From Streptomyces sp. DT2A-34 (lineage in GTDB: Bacteria; Actinomycetota; Actinomycetes; Streptomycetales; Streptomycetaceae), in contig NZ_JASTWJ010000001.1 in the NCBI RefSeq assembly GCF_030499515.1, forward strand, positions 4,692,001-4,756,000: DNA of 64,000 bases, given 5' to 3'. Positions 53,467 through 62,648 of this stretch are shown here, piece by piece. Positions within the stretch are counted from its first letter, which is position 1; the number at the start of each line of letters is the position of its first letter. Below the pieces are notes generated by a model that had not been told where the DNA came from, made no database searches, and saw only the letters and a list, made by a program, of their open reading frames with translations. The position numbers and the translations under genes were made by a program.

Positions 53467-56400
53467 GTGGGGCGTCCCGAAAGACCGGTGGATCCCGATG
53501 GCGGTCCTGTGCAGCGGCTCGCCCATGAGCTGCGCGAGTTGCGCCGGGCCGCCGGCAGCCCGCCGTACCGGAGCATGGCCCGGGTGGCGGGCTTTTCGGT
53601 GACGACCCTGTCCCAGGCGGCGGGTGGGGAGCGGCTGCCGTCGCCGGCCGTCCTCCAGGGGTATGTGCGGGCGTGCGGTGGCGATCCGGCGGAGTGGGAA
53701 CTGCGCTGGAAGGCGGCGGAGGCCGAGGCGGCACAGGTGCCGGTGCGCGGCGAGGGGGACGCGTCGCCGCCGTACCGGGGGCTGGCACGGTTCGAGCCGG
53801 CCGACCGTGAGCTGTTCTTCGGCCGGGACCGGCTGGTCGACGAGCTGTGCGAGCTGGTGTCCGGGCACCGGTTCGCGGTGTTGTTCGGGGCATCCGGCAG
53901 CGGGAAGTCGTCGCTGCTGCGCGCAGGGTTGATCCCCCGTATCCGGGAGGAGATCGCGCGCCGCGACCGCCCGGCGGTGCTGCGGGTCCTCACTCCCGGG
54001 GCCAGGCCCGCTGCGACGTACGGGCACCTGCTGGCACCGGCGGAGGGCGAGCCGGAGAGCTGGGTGGTGGTGGACCAGTTCGAAGAGGTCTTCACCCTGT
54101 GCCGGGACCGTGCCGAGCGGGCCCGGTTCCTCGACCTGCTGCTCGCCTCCCGTGACCCGGACACCCGGCTGCGGGTGCTCATCGCCGTACGCGCCGACTT
54201 CTACCCCCGGTGCACCGAGCACCGGGGCCTGGCGGACTCCCTGCGCGGTGCCGGACTTCCGGTCGGACCGATGACCGCGGACGAACTGCGCGAGGCGGTC
54301 GTCAGACCGGCGCAGGCGGTCGGGCTCCAGGTGGAACGGGAACTGACCGCGCGGATCGTCGAGGACGTCCTCGACCAGCCCGGCGCCCTGCCGATGCTCT
54401 CGCACGCCCTGCTGGAGACCTGGCGGCGCCGCAGAGGCCGACTGCTCAGCCTCGCCGCGTACGAGGCGGCCGGCGGGATGCGCGGCGCGATCGCGGCCAC
54501 CGCCGAGGAGGCGTACGCCCAGCTGTCCCCCGGCCGCAGACGCACCGCCCGGCAGCTGCTGCTGCGGCTGATCGAGCCCGGCCGGGGCACCCCGGACACC
54601 CGGCGCCCGCTGCCCCGGGCCGAGCTGGACGAGTGGGCGGATCCCGAGGTGCCGCCGGTGGTGGAGCGGCTGGCCGGTGCCCGGCTGCTGACCGTGGACG
54701 AGGACGGCGTCCAGCTCGCTCACGAGGCGCTGATCACCAGCTGGCCCCGGTTGCAGGGCTGGCTCGACGAGGACCGGGAACGGCTGCGGCAGCACCGGCA
54801 CCTGACCGAAGCCGCCCGCACCTGGCTGGAGCAGGACCGCGACCCCGGCACCCTGTACCAAGGCACGCGCCTGGCCCGCGCGCAGGAGCTCTTCGCGGAC
54901 GACGACTCGCTGACCGTCTCCGAGCGGTCGTTCCTGCTGGCTGCGCTGGAGGCCCGCGAGGCGGAGCGACGGGCCGCCGTCCGCACCGCTCGGCGCTCCC
55001 GGCTGCTGCTCACCACGCTGTCCGCCGTGCTGGCGGTGGCGCTCCTCGCCGGCCTGGCCGCCTGGCAGCAGCATCGTGACAACGAGCGGCAGCGCACCGA
55101 CACCGCGGCACGCCGCGTCGCCGCCGTCGCCGACGCCCTGCGGACCACCGACCCACGGACCGCGATGCTCCTCGGCGTCGCCGCCTGGCGCATATCCCCG
55201 CTGCCCGAGTCCCGCCGTGCCCTGCTCGGCTCCCTCGCCCAGCCCGAACTGGGCATTTTCACCGACCCCTCACCGAGCGAGGGCTCCACGCGTTTTCTCG
55301 CCGACTCCGGCCGCACGCTGCTCGGCGTCGACGGCCGTACCTGGCGCAGATGGGACGTCACCACCGGCCGCCTTGCCGCCTCGGGCCGGCTGCCGGAGGG
55401 CAGCAGCGTGCTGGGGGCCGGTCCGGACGCCCGCCTGCTCGCCATCGACACGGGCGACGGCGTACGCCTCTGGGACACGGCCGCCGGCCGCTGGACCGGC
55501 GCCCCGAAGGTGACGTCCGCCATCGTGGACCTCGGGGCCAGCGGCCGCGGCTACGTGACGATCGGCATCGATGACGACCGCGTACAGCTGCTCTCCGTCG
55601 CGGACGGCAGGGTGCTCTTCGAGACCCGGGGGGCCTCTCAGGGAAGAGTGGTCCCCGGTGCCGACGCCCGGCTGGTGGCCGTCTGCCCCACCGGGAAGAC
55701 CCCGCAGGTCTGGGACACCGGCAGGCACCGCCCCCTGCCCGGTGCCTGGGAAGAAGCCCGCGGCGCCTGTGACGACACCCACGACTCCATCGTGTTCGAC
55801 AGCGCCCGGCTCGCGGCCGTGTCCGCGAAGGGGGTGCGCGTCTGGGACACCGCTTCCGGACGCCGGGTCGCCGATCTCGACGTCCCGGGCGTGCAGTTCG
55901 CCGTCTTCAGCAAGGGCAGCGACTTCCTCGCCACCGTCGACGGCCAGGAAATCAAGGTGTGGCGCCTGTCGGCACCCGACGCCCCGGTGTTCCGGCACGC
56001 CCTGAACAACCAACTGCTGCTGTACGGCCTCGCTTGGGACCCCACCCGCCCCGTCCTGCGCTACCTCGAAGGCGGCACCGTCCACTCCCTCGACCTCACC
56101 GCGGCCGTCACCTCCGCCTGGCGCGCCCACCCCCTCGCCGCAGAGGTGCTCAGCCCGGACGGCCGTACGCTCGCCACCGCCGAACTCTCCGGCGGCCACT
56201 ACCGCTTCCAGCTCCGCGACGGCCGCGACGGCCGCGTCCTGCGGACGCTGCCGACCCCGCCGCCACCGGTCCCCCGCGACCGTACGCGGCCGCTCGTCGC
56301 GCAGGACAAAGAGGCCCTGATGGCGTTCAGCCCCGACAGCACCACGCTCGTCTACGGCGTCTCCACTCCCGTCGTGGAGGCGGTATCGCAACGCTTCACG

Positions 56401-57183
56401 GTCTGGGACGTGCCGCACGACCGCGCCCGCACCACCCTGGACCTGGCGACCCCGGCATCCGCCGCGGGCACGGTCGCACTCGCCCTGGGCTCCGACGGCC
56501 GCACCCTCTACACCGCCCGCGCACCGGGCATCGGCGAACTGCGCAACGAGACGTGGGACATGGCCCGTCACCGCAGAACCGCGGTCCTCCCCGGCCGGGC
56601 CGGCTCCCACCTGGCCGTGCACCCCGACGGCCGCCTCCTCGTCACCGACGACCGAATCGTGCGTGCGGGCAAGGCCGTCGCCCACGACCTGGTCCAGGGC
56701 GACCTGATCGGCGCCCTCGCCTTCGCCGCCGACGGCTCCCGTCTGGCGGCCGGCGATCTGACGGGCCGTGTGGCGCTGTGGGACGGCACGCTCCGCCACC
56801 GCGCGGGCATCCTGCGGAACGTCTTCCCCGCCCCGCTCGGCGACTTGCCGGAATCGGTCAGCGCCCTCGCGTTCAGCCCCGACGGCCACACCCTGGCCGT
56901 GGGCGGCGCAGGGGGCAGCCTCCAGCTCTGGGACACCGCCACCCAGCAGCCCCTCGGCGGACCGCTGACCACAGCCGGCGACAGCATCGACACCCTCGCG
57001 TTCAGCAGTGACAGCGGCACCCTCTATGCCGGCAGCGCCCACATCCCGCTCCAGCGGTACACCGTGGACGCCGAGCGCGCCGTCACACGGGTCTGTGAGC
57101 GCGCAGGCGGCGCGGACCTCACCAGGGACCAGTGGCGCACTCACATCCCGGACGTGCCGTACCGCAAGCTCTGCTCGGACTGA
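53467..57183 (+). CDS. HTH-nSTAND1-TM-WD40 protein
   Basis: 1238 residues. Order: an N-terminal helix-turn-helix-like region (about 15-80, VQRLAHELRELRRAAG), an nSTAND1 NTPase with Walker A GASGSGKSS (141-149) and Walker B WVVVDQFEE (199-207), a winged/helical segment with LPMLSHALLETWRRR, one membrane helix (about 516-537), then a WD40 beta-propeller to the C-terminus with VWDTASGRRVADLD, LWDTATQQP and similar blades. This is a signal-transduction ATPase architecture common in Streptomyces; the ligand is unknown. The GTG at 53467 is the assumed start. Confidence 0.85.
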   Translation: MGRPERPVDPDGGPVQRLAHELRELRRAAGSPPYRSMARVAGFSVTTLSQAAGGERLPSPAVLQGYVRACGGDPAEWELRWKAAEAEAAQVPVRGEGDASPPYRGLARFEPADRELFFGRDRLVDELCELVSGHRFAVLFGASGSGKSSLLRAGLIPRIREEIARRDRPAVLRVLTPGARPAATYGHLLAPAEGEPESWVVVDQFEEVFTLCRDRAERARFLDLLLASRDPDTRLRVLIAVRADFYPRCTEHRGLADSLRGAGLPVGPMTADELREAVVRPAQAVGLQVERELTARIVEDVLDQPGALPMLSHALLETWRRRRGRLLSLAAYEAAGGMRGAIAATAEEAYAQLSPGRRRTARQLLLRLIEPGRGTPDTRRPLPRAELDEWADPEVPPVVERLAGARLLTVDEDGVQLAHEALITSWPRLQGWLDEDRERLRQHRHLTEAARTWLEQDRDPGTLYQGTRLARAQELFADDDSLTVSERSFLLAALEAREAERRAAVRTARRSRLLLTTLSAVLAVALLAGLAAWQQHRDNERQRTDTAARRVAAVADALRTTDPRTAMLLGVAAWRISPLPESRRALLGSLAQPELGIFTDPSPSEGSTRFLADSGRTLLGVDGRTWRRWDVTTGRLAASGRLPEGSSVLGAGPDARLLAIDTGDGVRLWDTAAGRWTGAPKVTSAIVDLGASGRGYVTIGIDDDRVQLLSVADGRVLFETRGASQGRVVPGADARLVAVCPTGKTPQVWDTGRHRPLPGAWEEARGACDDTHDSIVFDSARLAAVSAKGVRVWDTASGRRVADLDVPGVQFAVFSKGSDFLATVDGQEIKVWRLSAPDAPVFRHALNNQLLLYGLAWDPTRPVLRYLEGGTVHSLDLTAAVTSAWRAHPLAAEVLSPDGRTLATAELSGGHYRFQLRDGRDGRVLRTLPTPPPPVPRDRTRPLVAQDKEALMAFSPDSTTLVYGVSTPVVEAVSQRFTVWDVPHDRARTTLDLATPASAAGTVALALGSDGRTLYTARAPGIGELRNETWDMARHRRTAVLPGRAGSHLAVHPDGRLLVTDDRIVRAGKAVAHDLVQGDLIGALAFAADGSRLAAGDLTGRVALWDGTLRHRAGILRNVFPAPLGDLPESVSALAFSPDGHTLAVGGAGGSLQLWDTATQQPLGGPLTTAGDSIDTLAFSSDSGTLYAGSAHIPLQRYTVDAERAVTRVCERAGGADLTRDQWRTHIPDVPYRKLCSD

Positions 57184-57465
57184 GGGCACCGGAAATCCAG
57201 CGGCCGAGGGCCCGGACGACGAAAGACACCGCAGGCTGCTCATCGCGGCAGGCGCCGTCCGGTGGACAGCACCGGATCCCGGCCCCGCCACCGTGTGCAA
57301 CCCCGGCTTCTCGGCCGGCGCTGTGAGCGGGGAAGGGCCTTTCCGGATCTCCGGCCCTCAGTGCTCCTCCAGCGGTGTACTCACCTTTCGCTTGTCCAGG
57401 GTCACGCACCAGAACTCGCGAAAGCGACCACCGCCGTCCGGGCCCCGTACTTCATGGGGACCAGG
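57184..57465. other. Intergenic, no gene seen
   Basis: Convergent space between the WD40 gene and the secreted-protein gene; no clear terminator hairpin or frame. Confidence 0.5.
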
Positions 57466-58368
57466 TCACCGGGTGGTACCGGCCTTTCGGGAAAACACGT
57501 CCGTCACGTCGACGGAGACGTCGTTCAACGGCACGGTGACGTTGAAGAGCACCGGCCGCGCGTAGAAGCACTCCGCCTTGGCGTCGCACTCCTTCCCATC
57601 CTGGTACGGAGTCCGTTCGAGGCGGCTCATACCCAGCGCCACGTCGCGGATCATGCCGCTGCCGAGGTTGCCGGGGCAGAAGTCGACCGCGTCGCGCACG
57701 TCGAGGGTCAGTCCGCGCACGTTGAGGGTGACCTTCGTCTTGCCGTTCGAGGTCGTCCGGGCCAGTGAGTACCTCCCGGTGATCTTCCGCTGGTCCGGTA
57801 CGAAGGTCCCGTCGGCGAGTTCCACGCCGCTGAGACCGCCCGCGACGAATCCCGGGGTGGTTCCCAGGTCGCTCCAGGCGATGCGCAGGTCCGTTCCCAG
57901 GCCCGCCTTCTTGAGGCTGTAGTTCTTCCCGAACGCGGGGGAGGCGGTGGGGAGCTTGTCCTTGAGGCTGTCGACGATCCCGCTGACGGCCTTCTTCGTC
58001 TCGGCGGCGTTACGGAAGTCGGCGCTGACCTGCTTGCCGCCGACCTTGGTCCGCTGGTGCGTCACCGGGCCAGGAGTGAGATAGGTGTCGTACAGCTTCT
58101 GGGCTTCGGGCATGTCGAAGATATCGGTCCACAGGCCGATCACCTCCTGGCCGGCGGCGAGCGCCTTCCGCGCGTCCGCCTTCTTGCCGAAAGCCGTGCA
58201 CTGCGCCGGATCCTGCTTCGGGAAGGACACCTTGGCATGCGCTGCCGCGGCCTGTGCCGGAGCACCGCTCCGCGCTGGTGCCGCGTTCGCGGTGGCGGCC
58301 GACGCGCCGACGAGCAGGCCCGCGGCGATCAGGGACAGAGTGCCCTGCAGTTTTCTGTTGCTCTTCAT
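57466..58368 (-). CDS. Secreted protein of unknown function
   Basis: 300 residues from ATG 58368 with a textbook Sec signal (LSLIAAGLLVGASAATANA). The mature part is Lys/Asp-rich with four Cys (QCTAF, FCPGN, ECDAK, ECFYA) and ends NVTVPLNDVSVDVTDVF. No catalytic motif or family recognised; it looks like a stand-alone extracellular domain. Neighbours are remnants of mobile DNA, so it may be cargo. Confidence 0.7.
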   Translation of the reverse strand: MKSNRKLQGTLSLIAAGLLVGASAATANAAPARSGAPAQAAAAHAKVSFPKQDPAQCTAFGKKADARKALAAGQEVIGLWTDIFDMPEAQKLYDTYLTPGPVTHQRTKVGGKQVSADFRNAAETKKAVSGIVDSLKDKLPTASPAFGKNYSLKKAGLGTDLRIAWSDLGTTPGFVAGGLSGVELADGTFVPDQRKITGRYSLARTTSNGKTKVTLNVRGLTLDVRDAVDFCPGNLGSGMIRDVALGMSRLERTPYQDGKECDAKAECFYARPVLFNVTVPLNDVSVDVTDVFSRKAGTTR

Positions 58369-58622
58369 GGACAGCTTTCTTTGATGACCGTTGATCAGGT
58401 GGTTTTTGTCGCGGCCGTTCCACCCCGGACCAGCGGGTCTGAGGGAACAGTGCGCGCAGCGGTGCGCGCCACTGCCGCAACCGAGCCGCCTTGCCGGCAG
58501 CGGGCATGAAGCGGTCGTTCAGTCGCTCGGTTACCGGAATCCGGGCGCGCTGTGCGGTCGTCTCCATAGGCGCCGCGACGGTGATCGACATCCCGCGGTC
58601 GCGGGGCGTCAGCCCGATGCCA

Positions 58623-59288
58623 TCACCAAGACTGGCCACCCGAGTGTTGTTTGGCACCCCCTTTCACCAGGGCAAACAACTTGGCACGGGCCGACGGGTC
58701 GGACACCAGCCGCTTCGCCCTCCTGGCAACAGCACACATGGAGCGGAATCCGGCCGGCTGCGGCTGAGTGCTGAGGGGGCCTTGGCCCAAGGAGAGTTCA
58801 ACGTTGATCCGGCACGGGTTGCGCTGGATCAGTTCGTCATCCACGGCCGTCTCCATGATTGCCTTGAGGAGCCGGTACGCCTTGGCCGTGATCGTCTTGG
58901 CCCCTGTGATGCGCAGGCGTTCGGCCCGCCACTCGCGGACGCGCGGGGCGGTGATCTCGTCCAAGTCCAACTCGGCGAAGGCGAACAGGTGTTTGTCGAG
59001 GAGGTAGCGGTACAGGTCCTGGGTCAGTGCAGCGAGCTCTCGTTCCTCCACCCACTTGTCGGCGTAGGCACGGAAGCTCACAGCCCCGGCATCCGGGGCA
59101 CGCCACTCGCCACGGCGGACCTCTGTCCGCTTTTCAGCAAGCCAGTCGTCCGCGTCAGCCGTCGTCTCGAAGGTGACGGGCGCCGGGCGCATCACGCCGT
59201 CAGGCCCCGGATGGCGCGCCTGGTACCGGCCGGACGGAAGCCGTCTGATCGCCCCGAAACGGCGCCGCCTGCCTTTGCTGTTGGCCAT
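58623..59288 (-). pseudogene. Tyrosine integrase, N-terminal part only
   Basis: 221 residues from ATG 59288. Arm-binding region (MANSKGRRRRFGAIRRLPSG) and SAM-like core-binding domain (YADKWVEERELAALTQDLYR, YRLLKAIMETAVDDELIQRN) are intact to about residue 160. The sequence then switches to unrelated residues and stops; no catalytic R...H-x-x-R...Y is present. The last homologous peptide, AVDDELIQRNPCRI, corresponds to AVDDDLISRNRCRI at the broken edge of the other integrase near 50.9 kb. Confidence 0.85.
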
Positions 59289-59500
59289 CAGGGAACCCTC
59301 CTGTAACGCGCACGGGGTCGCCTGAGCGGCTCGACGGTGCGAGACGAGATGAACTCCGCGACCGCGCTCTCGGGGATGCGGACGTGCCGACCGACCTTCA
59401 CGTACCGGATGCGCCGCTCCTTGATGAGCCGCCGGGGGAAGCGGGTGGTCGTACCGAGCAGCTCGGCAACCTGGTCGACGGACAGGTAGCGGTCGTTCAT
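59288..59500 (-). CDS. xis: Excisionase-like HTH protein
   Basis: 70 residues from ATG 59500 behind GGAAGGAG. MNDRYLSVDQVAELLGTTTR, then RRIRYVKVGRHVRIPESAVA, the MerR/Xis-type winged HTH found between rep and int in pSAM2-type actinomycete integrative elements. Its stop overlaps the integrase start (TGATG). Intact in itself, but its integrase is truncated. Confidence 0.88.
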   Translation of the reverse strand: MNDRYLSVDQVAELLGTTTRFPRRLIKERRIRYVKVGRHVRIPESAVAEFISSRTVEPLRRPRARYRRVP

Positions 59501-60175
59501 GTGGTCGGCTCTCCTTCCGTTCCGGCGGCGGGTTCGAGGGATGCGGCCCAGCCACTGCTCACCACTGCTGAGACCAGTTCCGGCGAAGACCCGGTGGGCG
59601 AGGACGAGCGTGGTTTCGTCGTCCTGCGGGACGGCCGGGGCGACTTGGGCGCGGCGCCAGTCGGCGCGGGCGTCGCGGAGGGCGCCGAGGGTGGTGGAGT
59701 AGCGGCGGGACTTGGTGGAGAAGTGGCCGCGGAATCCGAGCATGTGGGCCCAGGCGCGGAGCCGGAGGTCTGCCGGCTCGGGGCGTGCGCCGAGGTCCCA
59801 GGCGGTGCGGATCATGCGATGGGCATGGTCGGTGATCCGGGCCCCGGCCGGCTCGGCGAGGAACTTGATCGGCCGGTCCAGGGTGCCGGTCGCTGTCTCG
59901 GCGCCCTTGGTGGCGTACTTCGCGATGTACGCGGCCACCGCCCGCTCAGTGAGCTCCTGGCCGCCCTCGAAGCCGGCCGAGCGGATCGTGCGGACGTCGA
60001 GCTGACGGCCGAAGGCAAAGGTGTGCGTCCGGCCGTCCTCGTGGCGCAGACGCTCGACGACAAAGCCGCGGATGTCGTCACGTACCGCGTCGGCATCCCA
60101 CCTGGCCCTCGACAGCAGGTGCTGCAGGCCGTACGGGGTCGCGTCCCCGGCCTGCTCCGCAGGCGTCCAGCACAT
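59497..60175 (-). pseudogene. IS701-type transposase fragment fused to RepSA-type replication initiator fragment
   Basis: One open frame with two origins. The first about 40 codons (60175-60056; AEQAGDATPYGLQHLLSRAR, then WDADAVRDDIRGFVVE) match the N-terminal part of IS701-family transposases. After about 60055 it becomes a RepSA-like plasmid initiator (FEGGQELTERAVAAYIAKYA, RLRAWAHMLGFRGHFSTKSR). The initiator lacks its N-terminal half and probably its proper C-terminus, since an alternative frame gives WAASLEPAAGTEGEPTT and a stop overlapping xis. Confidence 0.75.
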
Positions 60176-60241
60176 CTCCAGACCGCCGGTCGGAGGGCCG
60201 GCCAGGCTGGAACCGTTCCTCCGGACGTACAGGGCGACAGC

Positions 60242-60443
60242 CTCCGGCGCCGTTCAAGTCCCGTTCGGCCCGGCGTTCCCAGGTCCGGACGAAACCCTCC
60301 TGGACCACATCCTGCGCCTCGGCGAGGTCGCCTGTCATCGCATACAGCCGACCGATGAGTCGGCCGACGCCCGCGGCGTAAAAGGCGTCGAACTCGTGCT
60401 CGTCCGCACCCTGGCCGCCGCGCGGTTCAGCTGGTGGTCGCAT
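60242..60443 (-). pseudogene. ECF sigma factor, region 2 stub
   Basis: From ATG 60443 the minus strand encodes DEHEFDAFYAAGVGRLIGRL and AQDVVQEGFVRTWERRAERD, the first conserved region of SigE-type ECF sigma factors. Homology stops near 60242, where transposase-like sequence begins. Regions beyond sigma2 are missing. Confidence 0.7.
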
Positions 60444-60640
60444 GCCTCTCTGGTCACGCTGCGCCGTGCCACTTGGCTCCCTCGCATCGACTCCCTCGAA
60501 CCACAAGAAGTCAGCGACTCACGCGCAACCCCCGGGCCCCGACGCCGAGCTCTTCCGACCACCACCGACGGCCTCCCCACCCGCCTACCCCCCCACTAGG
60601 AATTCCCGACTTCGGCATCGACACGTCCGAGGGCCGGACG

Positions 60641-61531
60641 CTACTCGCGAGAGCCTGACGCCACTGGAGGTGAGGGCAGCCGGGTCGTGGTGGCGGCCCC
60701 GCCCACGCGGGCCTCGAAGCACTCCCGTTCGCCGTCGGCCGACGCGGGCCGGAAGCAGGCCCGGACGGTGCTGCCGGGACGGACTTCGGTCATCTCCGTA
60801 TAGATGAAGGTTGCCGCGTCGTCCTTGTTCCTGATGCGCACGCTGTGGGTCGGGCCGCCTGCCGTGACGTCCACCCGGTCGCCGATCTCGGTCCCCCAGG
60901 TCCGGGCCCAGCTCGCACCGCACTTCTTGCTGTGGCGCAGCTCGACGTGGGCGCCGGTGGCAGTGGGGTACGAGGCGAGGGTGTCGGGGCCGATGCCGCA
61001 GATCAGGCGCATCGGGTCCCGGCCCTCGCAGGCGGCTCCGTGGCATTGGGGAGCGAGGGAGAACGGGACGGAGGCCTGTAGTGGTTCGTCCTCCTGAGCC
61101 TCCGAGTCCGGCAGCAGGAGGAACAGCAGGGCCGCAGCACCACCGACGATCACTGTGTACGCCGACGCCAGCACCACCAGGAGCCTGCTCCCGCCACGTC
61201 GCCGCCGCCCGGTCCCGGCGGGTGGTGGCGCCTCCTGAGGTTGTGGCCGCGGCGACTCGTCCGTGGGAGGGGCGGGTGCGGGGGCCACCGCGCGTCCGCT
61301 CCAGTGTGACTCGGCGATCTCCCACAGGGCCAGCAGCCGCCCGTCCGGTTCGTTCGCGAGCCGGCACAGTTCCCGTACGGCCTGGCGAGGAGGCAGGCTC
61401 TTGCCGTTGAGGTAACGCTCCCACGAGGACTTGCTGTACGCCGTCCGCTCAGCCAGCGCCGCCAGGCTCAGCCCCGCACCGGCCCGCAGCTCCCGCAGCG
61501 CCGCGGCCAGCCGGGTGTGTTCCGCGGTCAC
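60641..61531 (-). CDS. Membrane-anchored HTH protein with DUF2690 domain
   Basis: 296 residues from GTG 61531 (GTGA overlap with the preceding stop). XRE-like HTH (about 5-60, YSKSSWERYLNGKSLPPRQA), a Pro-rich linker, one membrane helix (about 116-140), and an external DUF2690 domain (CEGRDPMRLICGIGPDTLAS, then ELRHSKKCGASWARTWG). Topology puts the DNA-binding part inside and DUF2690 outside, so it can read an envelope signal directly. Confidence 0.85.
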   Translation of the reverse strand: MTAEHTRLAAALRELRAGAGLSLAALAERTAYSKSSWERYLNGKSLPPRQAVRELCRLANEPDGRLLALWEIAESHWSGRAVAPAPAPPTDESPRPQPQEAPPPAGTGRRRRGGSRLLVVLASAYTVIVGGAAALLFLLLPDSEAQEDEPLQASVPFSLAPQCHGAACEGRDPMRLICGIGPDTLASYPTATGAHVELRHSKKCGASWARTWGTEIGDRVDVTAGGPTHSVRIRNKDDAATFIYTEMTEVRPGSTVRACFRPASADGERECFEARVGGAATTTRLPSPPVASGSRE

Positions 61532-62325
61532 TTCGGATCCGCCTCCCGCAGGGCCTGCCAGGTGGGCGGGTCGATGACTCCGTTCACGATCAGCCCGTTC
61601 TGCTTCTGCATGCGCTCGACCGCTCGCCGCGTCTTGGGGCCGAAGACGCCGTCGATGTCCCCTGGCGCGGTGCCCGCCCGGTGCAGCAGGCACTGCGCCT
61701 CGGCCACTTCGAGCCCCACGTGGGTGTTGGACAGGAGGATGTCCGTGGTCCGGCTCAGGCCCGCGTACCAGCGGCCGTCACGCTGCTCCAGCCGGCAGGT
61801 GTAGATGACCGGCACCAGGGACTCCGACACGGTGGCCGGGGCCGTCGCGACAGCATCGCCGCGGTCGTGCGCGAGCTGGGCACGGGCCTCGGTGAGCCGC
61901 ACGGCCAGCAGGAGCGCGGCGGAGACGGACAGCGCCGTGACCACGGCTCCCGCCGTGAGCGCGACGCGCAGGTGTCGCCCGTACGGCTGCTGCTCCGTGG
62001 GGGTGCGTTCCGGTGTCGCGGAGAAGTCCTCGGGGGTGTCGGTGGTGACCGCCCGTCCCTCCGCCCAGCGTTGGGCGGCGATCTCGTGCATCGCCAGCAG
62101 CCGGTGCGGATCGTCACCGCCGACGCGGGCCATCGCCTCGACGGCCTCCCGGGGCGGCAGAGACCTGCCGTTCAGATATCGCTGCCACGACTTCGCGCTG
62201 TACCCGGTCCTGGCGGCCAGTTGCCGCGTGCTCAGTTCGCTGTGGTCCTTCAGCCTGCGCAGTCGCACGATCAACTGATGGGCGTGTGGATGCAGTTCTA
62301 CAGGCAGTGCCTTCCAGCGCGACAC
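61528..62325 (-). CDS. Membrane-anchored HTH protein with outside peptidoglycan-binding domain
   Basis: 265 residues from GTG 62325 behind GGGGGAAG. XRE-like HTH (about 15-75, YSAKSWQRYLNGRSLPPREA), linker, one membrane helix (about 120-143), then an external C-terminal PG_binding_1 domain (IDGVFGPKTRRAVERMQKQN, then GLIVNGVIDPPTWQALRE). The SxxSWxRYLNGxSLPPR block is shared with the next gene. It is translationally coupled to that gene and divergent from a secreted PG-binding protein. Confidence 0.88.
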   Translation of the reverse strand: MSRWKALPVELHPHAHQLIVRLRRLKDHSELSTRQLAARTGYSAKSWQRYLNGRSLPPREAVEAMARVGGDDPHRLLAMHEIAAQRWAEGRAVTTDTPEDFSATPERTPTEQQPYGRHLRVALTAGAVVTALSVSAALLLAVRLTEARAQLAHDRGDAVATAPATVSESLVPVIYTCRLEQRDGRWYAGLSRTTDILLSNTHVGLEVAEAQCLLHRAGTAPGDIDGVFGPKTRRAVERMQKQNGLIVNGVIDPPTWQALREADPK

Positions 62326-62648
62326 GCTTCCCCCACTCGCGTTCGGGACCGCAGGCCCGCCCCCCGTGTCCCCGTCTCATTCTGCATCAGCTGTCACGGG
62401 GATCACAGAGCGGCCACCCCGCCCCGGTGCGACCCCGCCCTGGCGCGGAGTCAGCCATCCCCTCGTCGCAGTCCCGCCGCAGGGACTCGGCGGGCGGCGT
62501 CTCCGCAGGTCAGCGCGCGGGACGTCTCGGGATGAGGTCACTTCCGCGCCAGCTGTGGCCGAACATCACGCCGAACCCGCAGTCTCGTCGCGGAGCCGGC
62601 CGGTGCGGTCGGCTCCGGCAAACGCACGCCAATTGGGGAAGGAACACA
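62326..62648. promoter_or_regulatory. Divergent promoter region of the PG-binding module
   Basis: 323 bp between the HTH-PG-binding gene and the secreted PG-binding gene. No coding frame is convincing; the region must contain both promoters and is the natural operator site for the HTH proteins. Confidence 0.5.

Noticed and set aside
53233..55074. 613-codon minus-strand frame opposite the WD40 gene
   Set aside because: Gln/Arg/Gly-rich shadow with no domain; the plus strand carries Walker motifs.
58369..58622. Coding extension of the truncated integrase or a separate gene
   Set aside because: Open frames here are shadows with no family resemblance or start signal.
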